In this document: positions 8,407-17,471 of the stretch, one piece after another | How positions within the stretch are numbered: the stretch's first letter is position 1 | Layout: the number at the start of each line of letters is the position of its first letter | Assembly: GCA_027307235.1 (NCBI GenBank) | Contig: DAHUXH010000007.1 | Span: 62,001-126,000, forward strand | DNA: 64,000 nucleotides | Direction of reading: 5' to 3' | Origin: Vulcanimicrobiota bacterium | GTDB taxonomy: Bacteria > Vulcanimicrobiota > Vulcanimicrobiia > Vulcanimicrobiales > Vulcanimicrobiaceae | The notes under the pieces: generated by a model | What the model was told of the DNA's origin: nothing | Seen by the model: the letters and a program-made list of their open reading frames with translations, nothing else | Database searches by the model: none | Position numbers and translations under genes: made by a program

Positions 8407-9276
8407 GTGCGTGTTCACCTCATACGGGTTGGGCCATCCGTGCTGCGCGTGGCGCTCGCGGCGGCAGTCGTTGCGCTTGCGGTGTGCGCACCGGCGCGGG
8501 CCGATCACAGTGTCGCGCTTGCGCACCGGCGCATCGTCACGCTGGTGCCGTCGTTCGCCGAGGATCTGTTTGCGATCGGAGCGGCCTCGCGCGTCGTCGG
8601 CGTCTCGCAGTTCACCGATGTCGCGGCGGCACGTGGATTGCCGCGCGTCGCCGACGTCACCGGCGTGAACACCGAAGCCATCGTCGCGCTCCATCCGGAC
8701 CTGGTCGTCGGCATTCCGTCGCAGGAACGCTTGATCGCGCCGCTGCGGCGCGCCGGCATCACCGTGCGCTTGCTCGACGACGACAGCTATGACGAGATTT
8801 TCACGGACATCGCCGCGCTCGGCGACATGACGGGCCGCCGTGACGCGGCGCGCGCCGAGATTGCGCGGCTGCACGCGGCGACGGCTGCACTGCAAGCTCG
8901 CGCACGGGTGTTGCGCCGTCCTCCAAGCGTCTTCGTCGCGCTTGGAACCGGACCGATCTGGACCGCCGGTTCGTCATCGTACATCGCCACGCTCATCCGG
9001 CTTGCGGGCGGACGCGACGCCGCTTCGGATTTGAAGGTCGCGTGGGGTCAGTACAGCGCCGAAGCGTTGCTGCGCGCCCAGCCCGACGTGATCGTCACCG
9101 GCAACGACACACGTCTAGGCGACGTGCTCGATCGCGAACCGTGGCGCAGCTTGCACGCGGTCGCCGCGCATCACGTCTACGTCATCTCCAACGACGATCT
9201 GCTCTACCGGCCGGGGCCGCGCTATGTTGAAGGGCTGCGTTGGCTCGTCGAGCGATTGACGGCCAGCGCGTCGTAG
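8407..9276 (+). CDS. btuF: Periplasmic cobalamin-binding protein (BtuF-like)
   Basis: The roughly 290-residue product is a cluster A-II substrate-binding protein. It has a signal peptide ending near APARAD, the family opening RIVTLVPSFAEDLFAIGA, GVSQFTD, PDLVVG, then a long linking helix and a second lobe (YSAEALLRAQPDVIVTG, WRSLHAVAAHHVYVI). It would hand B12 to the BtuC/BtuD importer. Two GTG starts are possible, 8407 and 8440; both leave a signal peptide and neither has a convincing ribosome site. The gene is divergent from btuB, so its own transcript does not carry the riboswitch. It overlaps hflX by 37 bases. Confidence 0.87.
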   Translation: MRVHLIRVGPSVLRVALAAAVVALAVCAPARADHSVALAHRRIVTLVPSFAEDLFAIGAASRVVGVSQFTDVAAARGLPRVADVTGVNTEAIVALHPDLVVGIPSQERLIAPLRRAGITVRLLDDDSYDEIFTDIAALGDMTGRRDAARAEIARLHAATAALQARARVLRRPPSVFVALGTGPIWTAGSSSYIATLIRLAGGRDAASDLKVAWGQYSAEALLRAQPDVIVTGNDTRLGDVLDREPWRSLHAVAAHHVYVISNDDLLYRPGPRYVEGLRWLVERLTASAS

Positions 9277-10331
9277 GCGCGCCCGCGCAGCGCGGCATCG
9301 TCGTCGCGGTCGATCTCGACGACGAACGCCGTCCGATCGAGCCCGAACTCGTCGAATTCGAAGCGCTGATCGAGGCTGCGGGCGCGAGCGTCGTCGATCG
9401 CATCGTGCAGCGGCGGCCTGCTGTCGATGCGGCGACGCTGGTCGGCAGCGGCAAGGCGCGCGAGATCGCCGATCGCGCGGCGGAACTCGACGCGAACGTG
9501 ATCTTCGTCCTCAACGATCTGCGGCCGCGTCAGCGCAAGAATCTCGAGAAGATCGTGCCGATCGCGATCGTCGACCGGACGATGCTGATTCTCGACGTCT
9601 TCGCACGCCACGCGCGCAGCCGCGAGGGCAAATTGCAGGTGGAGCTTGCGCAACTGCGCTATCGGCAGTCGAACCTGATCGGCGCGGGCGCGGATCTCTC
9701 GCGTCTGGGCGGCGGCGTCGGCACGCGCGGTCCCGGTGAAACCAAACTCGAAGTCGATCGCCGCCGCATTCAACAGCGTATCACACTGCTCACTCGGCAA
9801 CTCGACGACGTCAAACGTCAGCGTGAAACGCGGCGTTCGTCACCGCGCCACGAACCGTTGGCCGCGCTCGTCGGGTACACCAACGTCGGCAAGTCGTCGC
9901 TTCTCAACGCGCTCGCGCGTTCCGACGTGTTCGTCGCCGATCAGCCGTTCGCGACGCTCGATCCGACGATGCGGCGCGTCTATCTCGGGCCCGGCCGGTA
10001 CGCGCGTGTCGTCGACACCGTCGGTTTCATCACCGATCTGCCGAAGGACTTGGTCGCCACCTTTCGTGCGACACTCGAAGAACTCGCGCAAGCCGATCTG
10101 CTGGTGAACGTCATCGATGCGAGCAATCCGGATTGGCCGCGTCAGCGTGTCGCCGTCAACGACCTCTTGCACGAACTCGACTTGGACGCAAAATCGCGCC
10201 TGACCGTCTTCAACAAAGCCGACGCTGTCGCGGGCGAGGTGCCCCGCGAGCCCGGCTCGCTTGCGGTGAGCGCGAAGACCGGCGCGGGGCTCGACGTGTT
10301 GCGCGCGGAACTCCTTGCTCGTCTGCCATGA
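9240..10331 (+). CDS. hflX: GTPase HflX, ribosome-splitting/rescue factor
   Basis: The 363-residue protein has the HflX N-terminal nucleotide-binding-like domain (TLVGSGKAREIADRA, then the conserved ARSREGKLQVELAQLRYR and GPGETKLE blocks) and a TrmE/Era-like G domain: G1 GYTNVGKSSLLNAL, G2 region FATLDPTMRR, G3 DTVGF, G4 NKAD, G5 VSAKTG. HflX binds the 50S subunit and splits stalled ribosomes. The longest start is TTG at 9240, inside the end of btuF; a slightly later start is possible because the conserved part begins near GIVVAVDLD. The stop overlaps the next start as ATGA. Confidence 0.95.
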   Translation: MARRAIDGQRVVGAPAQRGIVVAVDLDDERRPIEPELVEFEALIEAAGASVVDRIVQRRPAVDAATLVGSGKAREIADRAAELDANVIFVLNDLRPRQRKNLEKIVPIAIVDRTMLILDVFARHARSREGKLQVELAQLRYRQSNLIGAGADLSRLGGGVGTRGPGETKLEVDRRRIQQRITLLTRQLDDVKRQRETRRSSPRHEPLAALVGYTNVGKSSLLNALARSDVFVADQPFATLDPTMRRVYLGPGRYARVVDTVGFITDLPKDLVATFRATLEELAQADLLVNVIDASNPDWPRQRVAVNDLLHELDLDAKSRLTVFNKADAVAGEVPREPGSLAVSAKTGAGLDVLRAELLARLP

Positions 10332-11032
10332 AACATGCACGCGGCGCCGCCGCACTTTTCGGATGCTTGATGCTCGCAAGCTGCGCGTACCCGCGCCAAG
10401 AGGATGACGCCTTTGTCGCGTCCGTGCGTTCGATCGAACCGTCGGTCGTCTTTCTCACGATGCGCGTGCCGCCGCAAGATCGGAAAGACCGCTTCGACGA
10501 CGCGTATGGAACCGGAATCGTCGTCGCATCGGGCGATTGGGGGAGCGACATCCTCACCGCGCAGCATGTGATCGAGGGCGCGTGGGACCTTCACGTCACG
10601 CTCTCGACGCATCAAAAAGTTCCGGCGACGGTGATCGCCTACGACGAGACCACCGACGTTGCGCTGGTGCGGACGAGCCGCGCGCATCTGCCGGTTGCGA
10701 AGCTGGGATCGTCGGCGCATCTGCGCGATGCGATCGGGCGCGTCGTCGGTTTGGTGGGGTACCCGATTCCCGATGAATTTGACGACGAACGACTCGGTTT
10801 GGCCGCATCGCTTGCGTCGGGGAGGTTGTCATCGGTTCGCAATGACGCCCTCGAGATCACGATTCCGATTGTCCCGGGTGAGAGCGGCGGACCGGTCTTC
10901 ATCGCCGACACCGGCGAGATCATCGGCCTGACGAACTCTCGTTTCGACGACGAGAAGTCGATCGGCTTCGCAACCCCGATCGACGACGCAAAGGCATTTC
11001 TCAACAAGCACGACGCCGAACACGGATTTTGA
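10328..11032 (+). CDS. Trypsin-like serine protease, lipoprotein
   Basis: A 234-residue secreted protein with a lipobox (LMLASC, cysteine near residue 20), so probably anchored to a membrane by lipid. The catalytic triad of the S1 family is visible: His in LTAQHVIEG, Asp in TTDVALVR, Ser in PGESGGPVF. No PDZ domain follows, which makes it shorter than DegP/HtrA proteases. A role in envelope protein quality control is an inference. It is translationally coupled to hflX by an ATGA overlap. Confidence 0.85.
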   Translation: MKHARGAAALFGCLMLASCAYPRQEDDAFVASVRSIEPSVVFLTMRVPPQDRKDRFDDAYGTGIVVASGDWGSDILTAQHVIEGAWDLHVTLSTHQKVPATVIAYDETTDVALVRTSRAHLPVAKLGSSAHLRDAIGRVVGLVGYPIPDEFDDERLGLAASLASGRLSSVRNDALEITIPIVPGESGGPVFIADTGEIIGLTNSRFDDEKSIGFATPIDDAKAFLNKHDAEHGF

Positions 11033-11035
11033 TCT

Positions 11036-12130
11036 CTATGCCGGGTGGCGTTCGATCGTGTGAACCGGCGCGGCGATGAGCGAACGATCGCCGATCCATT
11101 GGACGGGCGGAATTTCGAGCCAGCGCGCGATGGCGTTGAGCGGCGCCGCGTAGGTCGAGCGCAACGCCGAGAATTTCTCCCACGCCTCGTCACGCCGGCA
11201 GAGTTGAAAGCCGGCCGCTTCGAGCCGGTCGCAGGCTTCTTCAAACTCCGAACGGATGATGCCCGGACCGCTGCCGAGCGCCGGAATGCCGAAGTAATGG
11301 GTGATGTCGTGCGCGGCGTGACGGCCGATGGCAAACGTGATGCTCGCTTCGCCGTCGCCCTCGTCGCCGCCGTCGATCGTCGTCATCAGCAGCGCGCTTG
11401 CGTCCATGAGCGTTCCGAGCGTTGCCACCCACGACTCGTCGTCGTGACTCGAACGGAAATACACCAGAATCGGGTAGGCGAGATGGCTCTCCATGACCTC
11501 GGCGATCCATGATTGCGCCGAGCGCAGCACCGGCGCGAGGCTCGCCCGCAGCCGCGCGTGTCCGGCGACCGTCAACAGCCCGACACCGCTCGGAGCGGAT
11601 CCCGAGCGAGCGCCGATGACGACCACCTGCGCTTCACGCCGTTGAAACGAACCGAAGACGGCGAACAAGAACGCGGTCACGACCGCGACCACGCTCAAAC
11701 CCGATGCACCGGCGGCGAGCGTGACCAGTCGCGCGAGACCCGCGCGGCCGACGATGTCGCCGAATCCGATGGTGAGAAGCGACGTTCCCGCGAGATAAAG
11801 GGCGCTTGGGAACGACACGTCGGCTGGACGCAGTTGCGCGCGCAGCGCGAAAAGGACGCACCCGAATCCGACGACCAGCATCACGACCCACATGGCGAGC
11901 GACGCGACAAGGTTGAACGGCGCGAACGTGCTCAAGAAATTCTCGCGACGAACCCCATCGGAGATCGTCCGTGCGAGAGCGCGCCACACCCTCCACGCCG
12001 CACGCGTGAGATGCGCAGCCGCCCGCCAGCGGCGATTGACAGCGCGCGGCACGATCACGGATTGAAAGACGTCGTACAGCGCCAGCCACACCAGCGCCAG
12101 TCCAACAACGGCGACAGCCGCGTTCACCAT
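11036..12130 (-). CDS. Two-TM pore-loop ion channel with large cytoplasmic domain
   Basis: The 364-residue protein begins with one hydrophobic helix (about 5-25), then a basic stretch, a second helix (about 73-95), a pore loop and a final helix (about 130-155). The pore-loop sequence SLLTIGFGDIV resembles the potassium selectivity filter T-x-G-Y/F-G-D. The remaining 200 residues are soluble and do not look like an RCK/TrkA domain. The sequence supports a potassium-channel-like fold; ion specificity and gating are not determined. It converges with the protease gene and stops 3 bases from its end. Confidence 0.75.
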   Translation of the reverse strand: MVNAAVAVVGLALVWLALYDVFQSVIVPRAVNRRWRAAAHLTRAAWRVWRALARTISDGVRRENFLSTFAPFNLVASLAMWVVMLVVGFGCVLFALRAQLRPADVSFPSALYLAGTSLLTIGFGDIVGRAGLARLVTLAAGASGLSVVAVVTAFLFAVFGSFQRREAQVVVIGARSGSAPSGVGLLTVAGHARLRASLAPVLRSAQSWIAEVMESHLAYPILVYFRSSHDDESWVATLGTLMDASALLMTTIDGGDEGDGEASITFAIGRHAAHDITHYFGIPALGSGPGIIRSEFEEACDRLEAAGFQLCRRDEAWEKFSALRSTYAAPLNAIARWLEIPPVQWIGDRSLIAAPVHTIERHPA

Positions 12131-12176
12131 GAGCGTGAGCTTCGTCGCCGCACCGGTCGTTCCGGGAAGGTGCCCG

Positions 12177-12650
12177 CTAGCCGGACGGTGTGGGGGACGG
12201 GGATGCGGAGGCCGAGGGCGAGGCCGAGGGTGTCGGCGAGGGGGTTGGTTCGGGCGCCTGGGTGGGCGAGGGGAGCGAGCCCGGTCCGGTGAGCGGACGC
12301 AGCTTGAGCAGGTCGGCGGCGACCGTTTGGTTCTTGGTGACGGTGACCGTCACGCTGGCGGTCGCATAGCCGGGCGAGCGGGCCGTCACCGATTGCTGGC
12401 CGACCGGCACGCGCGGGAGCGTGAATACCCCTTGGGTGTCGGCCGACGCGGTGAACAGCTCGCCGACCGAGACGAGGGCGCTCGGGATCGGCTGGTTGTT
12501 CGAGCTGTCGATCACGCGGCCGGTGATCGATCCGTAGTCCTGTACGCCGACGATGTTGGTGGTTCCACAGCCGCCGCCTTGGGCTCCGAGCACGAAGAGC
12601 AGGACGGCCGGCAGCAGCGCAATGCGCAAAACGTTCACAATGGCACCCAT
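12177..12650 (-). CDS. Small secreted protein with carboxypeptidase-regulatory-like (Ig) domain
   Basis: A 157-residue product from ATG at 12650; the frame extends further upstream, but residues there have no membrane or family character. A hydrophobic N-terminus ends near GGGC, possibly a weak lipobox. One Ig-like domain follows (about 38-110: GSITGRVIDSSNNQPIPSAL, GVFTLPRVPVGQQSVTARSP). The tail is a low-complexity Pro/Ser/Ala/Thr stretch that may cross or anchor in the envelope. Its function is unknown. It is divergent from the nuo operon. Confidence 0.7.
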   Translation of the reverse strand: MGAIVNVLRIALLPAVLLFVLGAQGGGCGTTNIVGVQDYGSITGRVIDSSNNQPIPSALVSVGELFTASADTQGVFTLPRVPVGQQSVTARSPGYATASVTVTVTKNQTVAADLLKLRPLTGPGSLPSPTQAPEPTPSPTPSASPSASASPSPTPSG

Positions 12651-12736
12651 GAGATGACGAGAAATCTTCAGATCAGGAGTCTTTTGACCAGGCAAGGGTA
12701 ATCCTATCGAGCCGGGGTGAGGAGTATTGCCTGACT

Positions 12737-12754
12737 TTGTGAAACTTTTCACAA
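12737..12754. promoter_or_regulatory. Rex-type redox operator in front of nuoA
   Basis: The 18 bases read TTGTGAAACTTTTCACAA, a perfect match to the Rex consensus TTGTGAANNNNTTCACAA with fully complementary arms. Rex represses respiratory genes when NADH is low and releases DNA when NADH/NAD+ rises; control of nuo by Rex is established in actinobacteria. The site ends 4 bases before the nuoA ATG, leaving no room for a Shine-Dalgarno sequence. No rex gene is in the window, so regulation is inferred from the site. Confidence 0.8.
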
Positions 12755-12758
12755 GCCT

Positions 12759-13112
12759 ATGAACCCGTATGGTCCTGTTGCGATCTACCTGTGCGTCGCG
12801 CTCGCGGCCGCCCTGCTGTTCACATTCTTGCCGGGATTGCTCGGTCGTGGAAAACCCAATCCGCAAAAACAAGAAGCGTATGAGTGCGGCGTCGAGCCGA
12901 CGTCAGCGGTTGCCGGCCGCTTCCCGGTGCGTTTCTATTTGATCGCGATGCTCTTCGTCGTGTTCGACGTCGAGGCTGCGTCGCTGTATCCGTGGGCCGT
13001 GCAGATGCACGCGCTGCGCGCCTTCGGGTTGATCGAGATGGTCGTCTTCGTCATCGTCATCGCGATCGGGTATGCCTACGTTTGGAAAAAAGGCGGATTG
13101 GAATGGAGATAG
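12759..13112 (+). CDS. nuoA: NADH-quinone oxidoreductase subunit A
   Basis: The 117-residue membrane subunit has three predicted helices and the family block [24 protein letters not shown] followed by [12 protein letters not shown] (shown here in shorter pieces: YECGVEP, FDVEA). It sits at the junction of the membrane and peripheral arms of complex I. It is the first gene of a complete 14-gene operon and overlaps nuoB by 10 bases. The start at 12759 lies directly behind the Rex-type site. Confidence 0.96.
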   Translation: MNPYGPVAIYLCVALAAALLFTFLPGLLGRGKPNPQKQEAYECGVEPTSAVAGRFPVRFYLIAMLFVVFDVEAASLYPWAVQMHALRAFGLIEMVVFVIVIAIGYAYVWKKGGLEWR

Positions 13113-13582
13113 GACCCGGACAGTTCTTCCTCGCGAAGCTGGACGACGTGGCCCGCTGGGCGCAAAGTTCGTCGGTGTGGCCGCTGACGATGGGCTTGGC
13201 GTGTTGCGCGATCGAGATGATGAGCGTCACCGCGCCGGAGTACGACATCGCACGCTTGGGCGCCGAAGTGTTTCGCAGTTCACCGCGCCAGGCCGACTTG
13301 ATGATCGTCTCCGGGCGCGTGTCGTGGAAGATGGCGCCGGTCGTGAAGCGCCTGTACGACCAGATGGCCGATCCCAAATGGGTCATCTCGATGGGCGCGT
13401 GCGCGAGTTCGGGCGGTATCTTCGACAACTACGCGATCGTGCAGGGCGTGGACACGATCATCCCGGTGGACGTCTACGTGCCGGGGTGCCCGCCGACGCC
13501 CGACGGTCTGCTCTACGCCGTCAACCTCATTCAAAAAGAGATCCGCGAAGGCGGTCGCGGCGGAATACTCGCGCGCGCCTAA
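13103..13582 (+). CDS. nuoB: NADH-quinone oxidoreductase subunit B
   Basis: The 159-residue subunit holds cluster N2, the last iron-sulfur centre before quinone. Its ligands are visible in [10 protein letters not shown] (tandem cysteines), GACASSGG and [11 protein letters not shown]. The ATG at 13103 lies within the end of nuoA, indicating coupling. The tandem-Cys motif and its spacing are normal for the family. Confidence 0.97.
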   Translation: MEIGPGQFFLAKLDDVARWAQSSSVWPLTMGLACCAIEMMSVTAPEYDIARLGAEVFRSSPRQADLMIVSGRVSWKMAPVVKRLYDQMADPKWVISMGACASSGGIFDNYAIVQGVDTIIPVDVYVPGCPPTPDGLLYAVNLIQKEIREGGRGGILARA

Positions 13583-13615
13583 CACTCGCTCACCAGAAAT
13601 ACGAGAACGATCACG

Positions 13616-14224
13616 ATGCCGAGTACGCAACAACCGCCGATTGCCGGAGCGGCGATCGACCCGACGAGCCTGCGCGCACCGTCGCTCGACGATGCGCGCG
13701 TCGAGCGCGTCGCACCGGCGCATCTGCGCGAGCGCCTGGAACAGCTCAAGAATGACGGCTTTTCGATGCTCCTCGACCTCGGTGCGGCCGACTACTTGCA
13801 GCGCGTGCCGCGCTTCGACGTGATCTACCATCTGCTCAAGATGCCGATGGCGCCGGCACCCGTGACCGCGCTCTCGCCGCAGCGTCTGCGTGTGCTGTGC
13901 GGCGTCGACGGCACGAGTCCGCACCTTCCGACGGTGACCGATCTGTGGAAGTCGGCCGACTGGGCCGAGCGAGAAGTGTTCGACTTGTTCGGCATCGTCT
14001 TCGACGGTCACCCCGAACTGCGGCGCATTCAGATGCCGCGCGACTGGGAAGGTCATCCGCTGCGCAAGGACTACCCGTTGCGCGGACCGGCGCGCGAGCG
14101 CTCGCCACGACCGCCGTTCGCCCTCAAGAGCAACGTCGCGGCCGGCACGCCGCCGTCCGGTCAGACGCTCGAAGCCTTGCAAGAACAAGTCAAGCGCGCC
14201 GCGGAAGGACGCTCCACATCATGA
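13616..14224 (+). CDS. nuoC: NADH-quinone oxidoreductase subunit C
   Basis: The 202-residue peripheral-arm subunit carries the 30-kDa subunit signature WKSADWAEREVFDLFGIVF followed by the HPELRRI and DWEGHPLRKDYPL blocks. It helps form the quinone-proximal module with NuoB and NuoD. Here nuoC and nuoD are separate genes, unlike the fused form of enterobacteria. Its stop overlaps the nuoD start as ATGA. Confidence 0.96.
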   Translation: MPSTQQPPIAGAAIDPTSLRAPSLDDARVERVAPAHLRERLEQLKNDGFSMLLDLGAADYLQRVPRFDVIYHLLKMPMAPAPVTALSPQRLRVLCGVDGTSPHLPTVTDLWKSADWAEREVFDLFGIVFDGHPELRRIQMPRDWEGHPLRKDYPLRGPARERSPRPPFALKSNVAAGTPPSGQTLEALQEQVKRAAEGRSTS

Positions 14225-15438
14225 CGATGACCACGCCGCTCACGCCGGAGATCGTGTCGCACGAGGGCAACTCGATGGTGCTGTCGATGGGGCCGCAACA
14301 TCCCTCGACGCACGGCGTCTTACAGTTGATGCTCGAGATCGAAGGCGAGACGGTCGCGAAGATCGATGCCGAGATCGGCTATCTGCACACCGGCATCGAA
14401 AAATCGGCCGAGAATCTGTTTTGGTCGCAGGCGCAGACGGTGATCGAGCGCATGGACTACCTCGCGCCCGAATCCAACGCGCTCTGCTATGTGCTCGCGT
14501 GCGAGAAGCTGCTCGGCATCACCGGCGAGATTCCCGAGCGGGCCAATCAGATTCGCGTGCTCTTCGGCGAATTGACGCGCCTTGCGTCGCACTGCGTGTG
14601 GCTGGGCACGCACGCCATCGACATCGGCGCAATCACCGTGTTCTTCCACTGCTTCGATTTGCGCGAGAACATACTCGATCTGCAAGAAGCCGCCGGTGGT
14701 GCGCGCATGCATCCCAATTACATGCGCATCGGCGGCGTCAACGGCGACCTTCCGGCGGGCTTTCTCGACAAGCTCGACGCGCTCATTGAGAAATTTCCCA
14801 AACTAATGCGCGATCTGCGTGGCTTGCTGCAGGCCAACCCGATCTTCCAGGACCGCACCATCGACGTCGGCATTCTGCCGGCGGAAGAAGCGGTGCGCTG
14901 GAGCGTCACCGGGCCGGCGCTGCGTGCGAGCGGCATCGCCTATGACGTGCGCAAAGCATTTCCGTATTGCGGGTACGACCAGTACACCTTCGACGTGCCG
15001 ACGCGCACCGAAGGCGATGCGTACGCCCGCTTCTTGGTCCGGCTCGACGAGATGGAAGAGTCGATGCGCATCGTCGCGCAGGTTCGCAAGCGGCTCGACG
15101 TGCCCGGGCCGGTGATGACGAGCAATCCTAAAGTCGCCGCACCGCCCAAAGAGACGATCGCGTTGTCGATGGAGGCGCTCATCCATCATTTCAAAATCGT
15201 CAGCGAAGGCTTTCGCGTTCCGCCCGGCGACGTCTACCACGCGGTCGAGTCCCCGCGCGGCGAACTCGGGTACTACATCGTCAGCGACGGCGGGAACCGG
15301 CCGTATCGCGTGCGCACGCGTCCACCGAGCCTCTACAATTTGCAAGCGCTGCGGGGCATCGCGCCGGGTAATTTCATCGCCGACCTGGTGGTGATGATCG
15401 GCTCGCTCGACCCCGTCTTCGGCGAGGTGGACCGCTGA
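14221..15438 (+). CDS. nuoD: NADH-quinone oxidoreductase subunit D
   Basis: The 405-residue 49-kDa subunit lines the quinone cavity with NuoB. Family blocks include GPQHPSTHGVLQLML (with the quinone-contacting histidine), EIGYLHTGIEKSAE, the ARMHPNYMRIGGV region, and the C-terminal PPSLYNLQAL and SLDPVFGEVDR. Length is normal. Start at 14221 overlaps nuoC; nuoE follows immediately with no gap. Confidence 0.97.
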   Translation: MTMTTPLTPEIVSHEGNSMVLSMGPQHPSTHGVLQLMLEIEGETVAKIDAEIGYLHTGIEKSAENLFWSQAQTVIERMDYLAPESNALCYVLACEKLLGITGEIPERANQIRVLFGELTRLASHCVWLGTHAIDIGAITVFFHCFDLRENILDLQEAAGGARMHPNYMRIGGVNGDLPAGFLDKLDALIEKFPKLMRDLRGLLQANPIFQDRTIDVGILPAEEAVRWSVTGPALRASGIAYDVRKAFPYCGYDQYTFDVPTRTEGDAYARFLVRLDEMEESMRIVAQVRKRLDVPGPVMTSNPKVAAPPKETIALSMEALIHHFKIVSEGFRVPPGDVYHAVESPRGELGYYIVSDGGNRPYRVRTRPPSLYNLQALRGIAPGNFIADLVVMIGSLDPVFGEVDR

Positions 15439-16212
15439 ATGCACGCCAATGGTGAAGTGACGCAACGCGAACGGGACTTTCCGGCGTTGCTCCAACGATT
15501 GCGCCCGGAATGCGAGCGCATCATCGGCCGCTACGAGAACTCGCGGTCGGCGCTCTTGCCGATCATGCATCTCTTTCAAGAGCATGAAGGCTTCGTCAGC
15601 CATGAAGCGATGCGGGCCGCCGCGCAGATGCTGAATCTCACGCCGGCGGTCGTCGAATCGACGGTATCGTTCTACACGCTGTTCTTTCGCAAACCGGTCG
15701 GCAAGTACGTGCTGCAGGTCTGTCGCGGTCTGTCGTGCACGATCAACGGCGCTGAAGAGATCATGGCGTATGTCCGCGAGAAGCTCGGCATCGGGCACCT
15801 GCAGACCACCGAAGACGGCCTGTTCTCGTATGAAGAGGTCGAGTGTCTGGCGGCATGCGATCGCGCCACCTGCATGCAAGTCAATTTGGAATTCGTCTAC
15901 GACCTGACGCCGCAGGTGATCGACGAAATGATCGAGACCATGCGCGCGGGCGCCTACGCCGTTAAACCGATGGCGCAGACGCAGGCGCCGGGGCGCACGT
16001 GGACGGTCGCGCAAGACACCCAAGTCTCGCACGGGTCGAAGTCGGCGGGCGCGAGCGGCGTCAGCAATCCGAACAACGCGGGCGGCGTGGGCGATGCGAG
16101 CGGCGTCATCATGCTCGATCGTTTCGTCAACAAAGACATCTCGTTCACAGGCCGCACGCAGGAGCGTTTCGCGCGCGACGCGTCCGCCGTGCGCCAAGCG
16201 GTGGAAGAATAA
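15439..16212 (+). CDS. nuoE: NADH-quinone oxidoreductase subunit E with C-terminal extension
   Basis: The 24-kDa subunit carries the 2Fe-2S cluster N1a in a thioredoxin-like domain. The ligands are in VCRGLSCTINGA and ECLAACDRATCMQ (C-x4-C and a C-x3-C pair). At 257 residues it is about 90 longer than the typical 160-170; after about residue 175 a low-complexity tail rich in Gly, Ser, Ala and Asn follows (SKSAGASGVSNPNNAGGVGD) and ends in a charged segment. That tail has no known counterpart that I recognise. The stop overlaps nuoF by one base. Confidence 0.93.
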   Translation: MHANGEVTQRERDFPALLQRLRPECERIIGRYENSRSALLPIMHLFQEHEGFVSHEAMRAAAQMLNLTPAVVESTVSFYTLFFRKPVGKYVLQVCRGLSCTINGAEEIMAYVREKLGIGHLQTTEDGLFSYEEVECLAACDRATCMQVNLEFVYDLTPQVIDEMIETMRAGAYAVKPMAQTQAPGRTWTVAQDTQVSHGSKSAGASGVSNPNNAGGVGDASGVIMLDRFVNKDISFTGRTQERFARDASAVRQAVEE

Positions 16213-17471
16213 TGCCGGTCGTCAAAGTGCTTACCGACGGAATCGGAGAGGTCGATCTGCGCAGCATCGACGTCTATCGCAGTCGCGGCGGCTACGTGCA
16301 ATGGGAGCGCGCGGTGCGCGATCTCACGCCCGCCGCCGTGCTCGAGTATGCCGACAAATCGGGACTGCGCGGCCGCGGCGGCGCAGGCTTCCCGACCGGC
16401 AAGAAGTGGAGCTTCCTGCCGGGCAACGACAAGCCGCGCTATCTCGTCTGCAATTGCGACGAGGCCGAACCCGGCACATTCAAAGACCACATGCTGCTCG
16501 AATTCACGCCGCATCTCGTGCTGGAAGGCATCTTGCTCGGCGCCTACGGCATCGGCTCGCATCATGCGTTCATCTACATCCGCGGCGAGTTCAAAGAAGG
16601 CTATCGTATCTTCACGCAGGCGCTCGAAGCGGCGCGCGCCGCCGGTTTTGTCGGCAAGAACATCTTTGGCAGCGGATACGATCTCGAAGTCACGGTGCAC
16701 CGCGGCGCGGGTGCGTACATCTGTGGCGAGGAAACCGCGCTGCTCAATTCGCTGGAAGGAAAGCGCGGCGAGCCCCGCCTGAAGCCGCCGTTTCCGGCGG
16801 TCGCTGGCTTGTACGGCATGCCCACCGTCGTCAACAACGTCGAAACACTCGCCTATCTGGTTCCGATTCTCAAGAACGGTTGGGAGTGGTTCGCGGCGGT
16901 CGGCACGGAACGCAGCAAAGGATACAAGGTCGTGTCGATCTCCGGTCACGTGCAGCGGCCCGGCAACTACGAAGTTCCGGTCGGAACGCCGGTGCGGGAG
17001 CTGATCGAGATCGCGGGCGGCTTGCGGCCCGGCCGCACGTTCAAAGCCGTTCAGCCGGGCGGTGGTTCGTCGGCGTGCATCTTCGATGAACATCTCGATC
17101 TGCCGTACGACTATGAATCGATGGCCAAGGCCGGTTCGATGATGGGATCGGGAGCCTTCGTCGTCTTCGACGACACCACCGACTTCGTGAAAGCGGCGTA
17201 CAACTTGGTGCGCTTCTTTGCGCACGAATCGTGCGGGCAGTGCACGCCCTGCCGTGAAGGCGGCCATTGGCTCGAAGCCGTGCTCGAACGCTTCGTGCAC
17301 GGCCGCGGTCTGCGCAGCGATCTCGACATGCTCAAGCGCGTGAGCAGCACGATCACCGGGCTCAACCTGTGCGCGCTCGGCGATTCGATCGAACCGTTCC
17401 TCAAGTCGGTGATCAATCGCTTTCCCGAACAGTTCGAAGGCAAGCTCATCAAAGAAACGGTGACGGCATAA
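16212..17471 (+). CDS. nuoF: NADH-quinone oxidoreductase subunit F
   Basis: The 419-residue 51-kDa subunit binds FMN and NADH and carries the 4Fe-4S cluster N3. The glycine-rich site GLRGRGGAGFPTGKKW, the NCDEAEPGTFKD block and the GAYICGEETALL block are intact. The cluster ligands are in ESCGQCTPCREG with a fourth cysteine in GLNLCALGDS. Length and order are normal. Together with NuoE and NuoG it forms the NADH-oxidising module. Confidence 0.97.
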   Translation: MPVVKVLTDGIGEVDLRSIDVYRSRGGYVQWERAVRDLTPAAVLEYADKSGLRGRGGAGFPTGKKWSFLPGNDKPRYLVCNCDEAEPGTFKDHMLLEFTPHLVLEGILLGAYGIGSHHAFIYIRGEFKEGYRIFTQALEAARAAGFVGKNIFGSGYDLEVTVHRGAGAYICGEETALLNSLEGKRGEPRLKPPFPAVAGLYGMPTVVNNVETLAYLVPILKNGWEWFAAVGTERSKGYKVVSISGHVQRPGNYEVPVGTPVRELIEIAGGLRPGRTFKAVQPGGGSSACIFDEHLDLPYDYESMAKAGSMMGSGAFVVFDDTTDFVKAAYNLVRFFAHESCGQCTPCREGGHWLEAVLERFVHGRGLRSDLDMLKRVSSTITGLNLCALGDSIEPFLKSVINRFPEQFEGKLIKETVTA

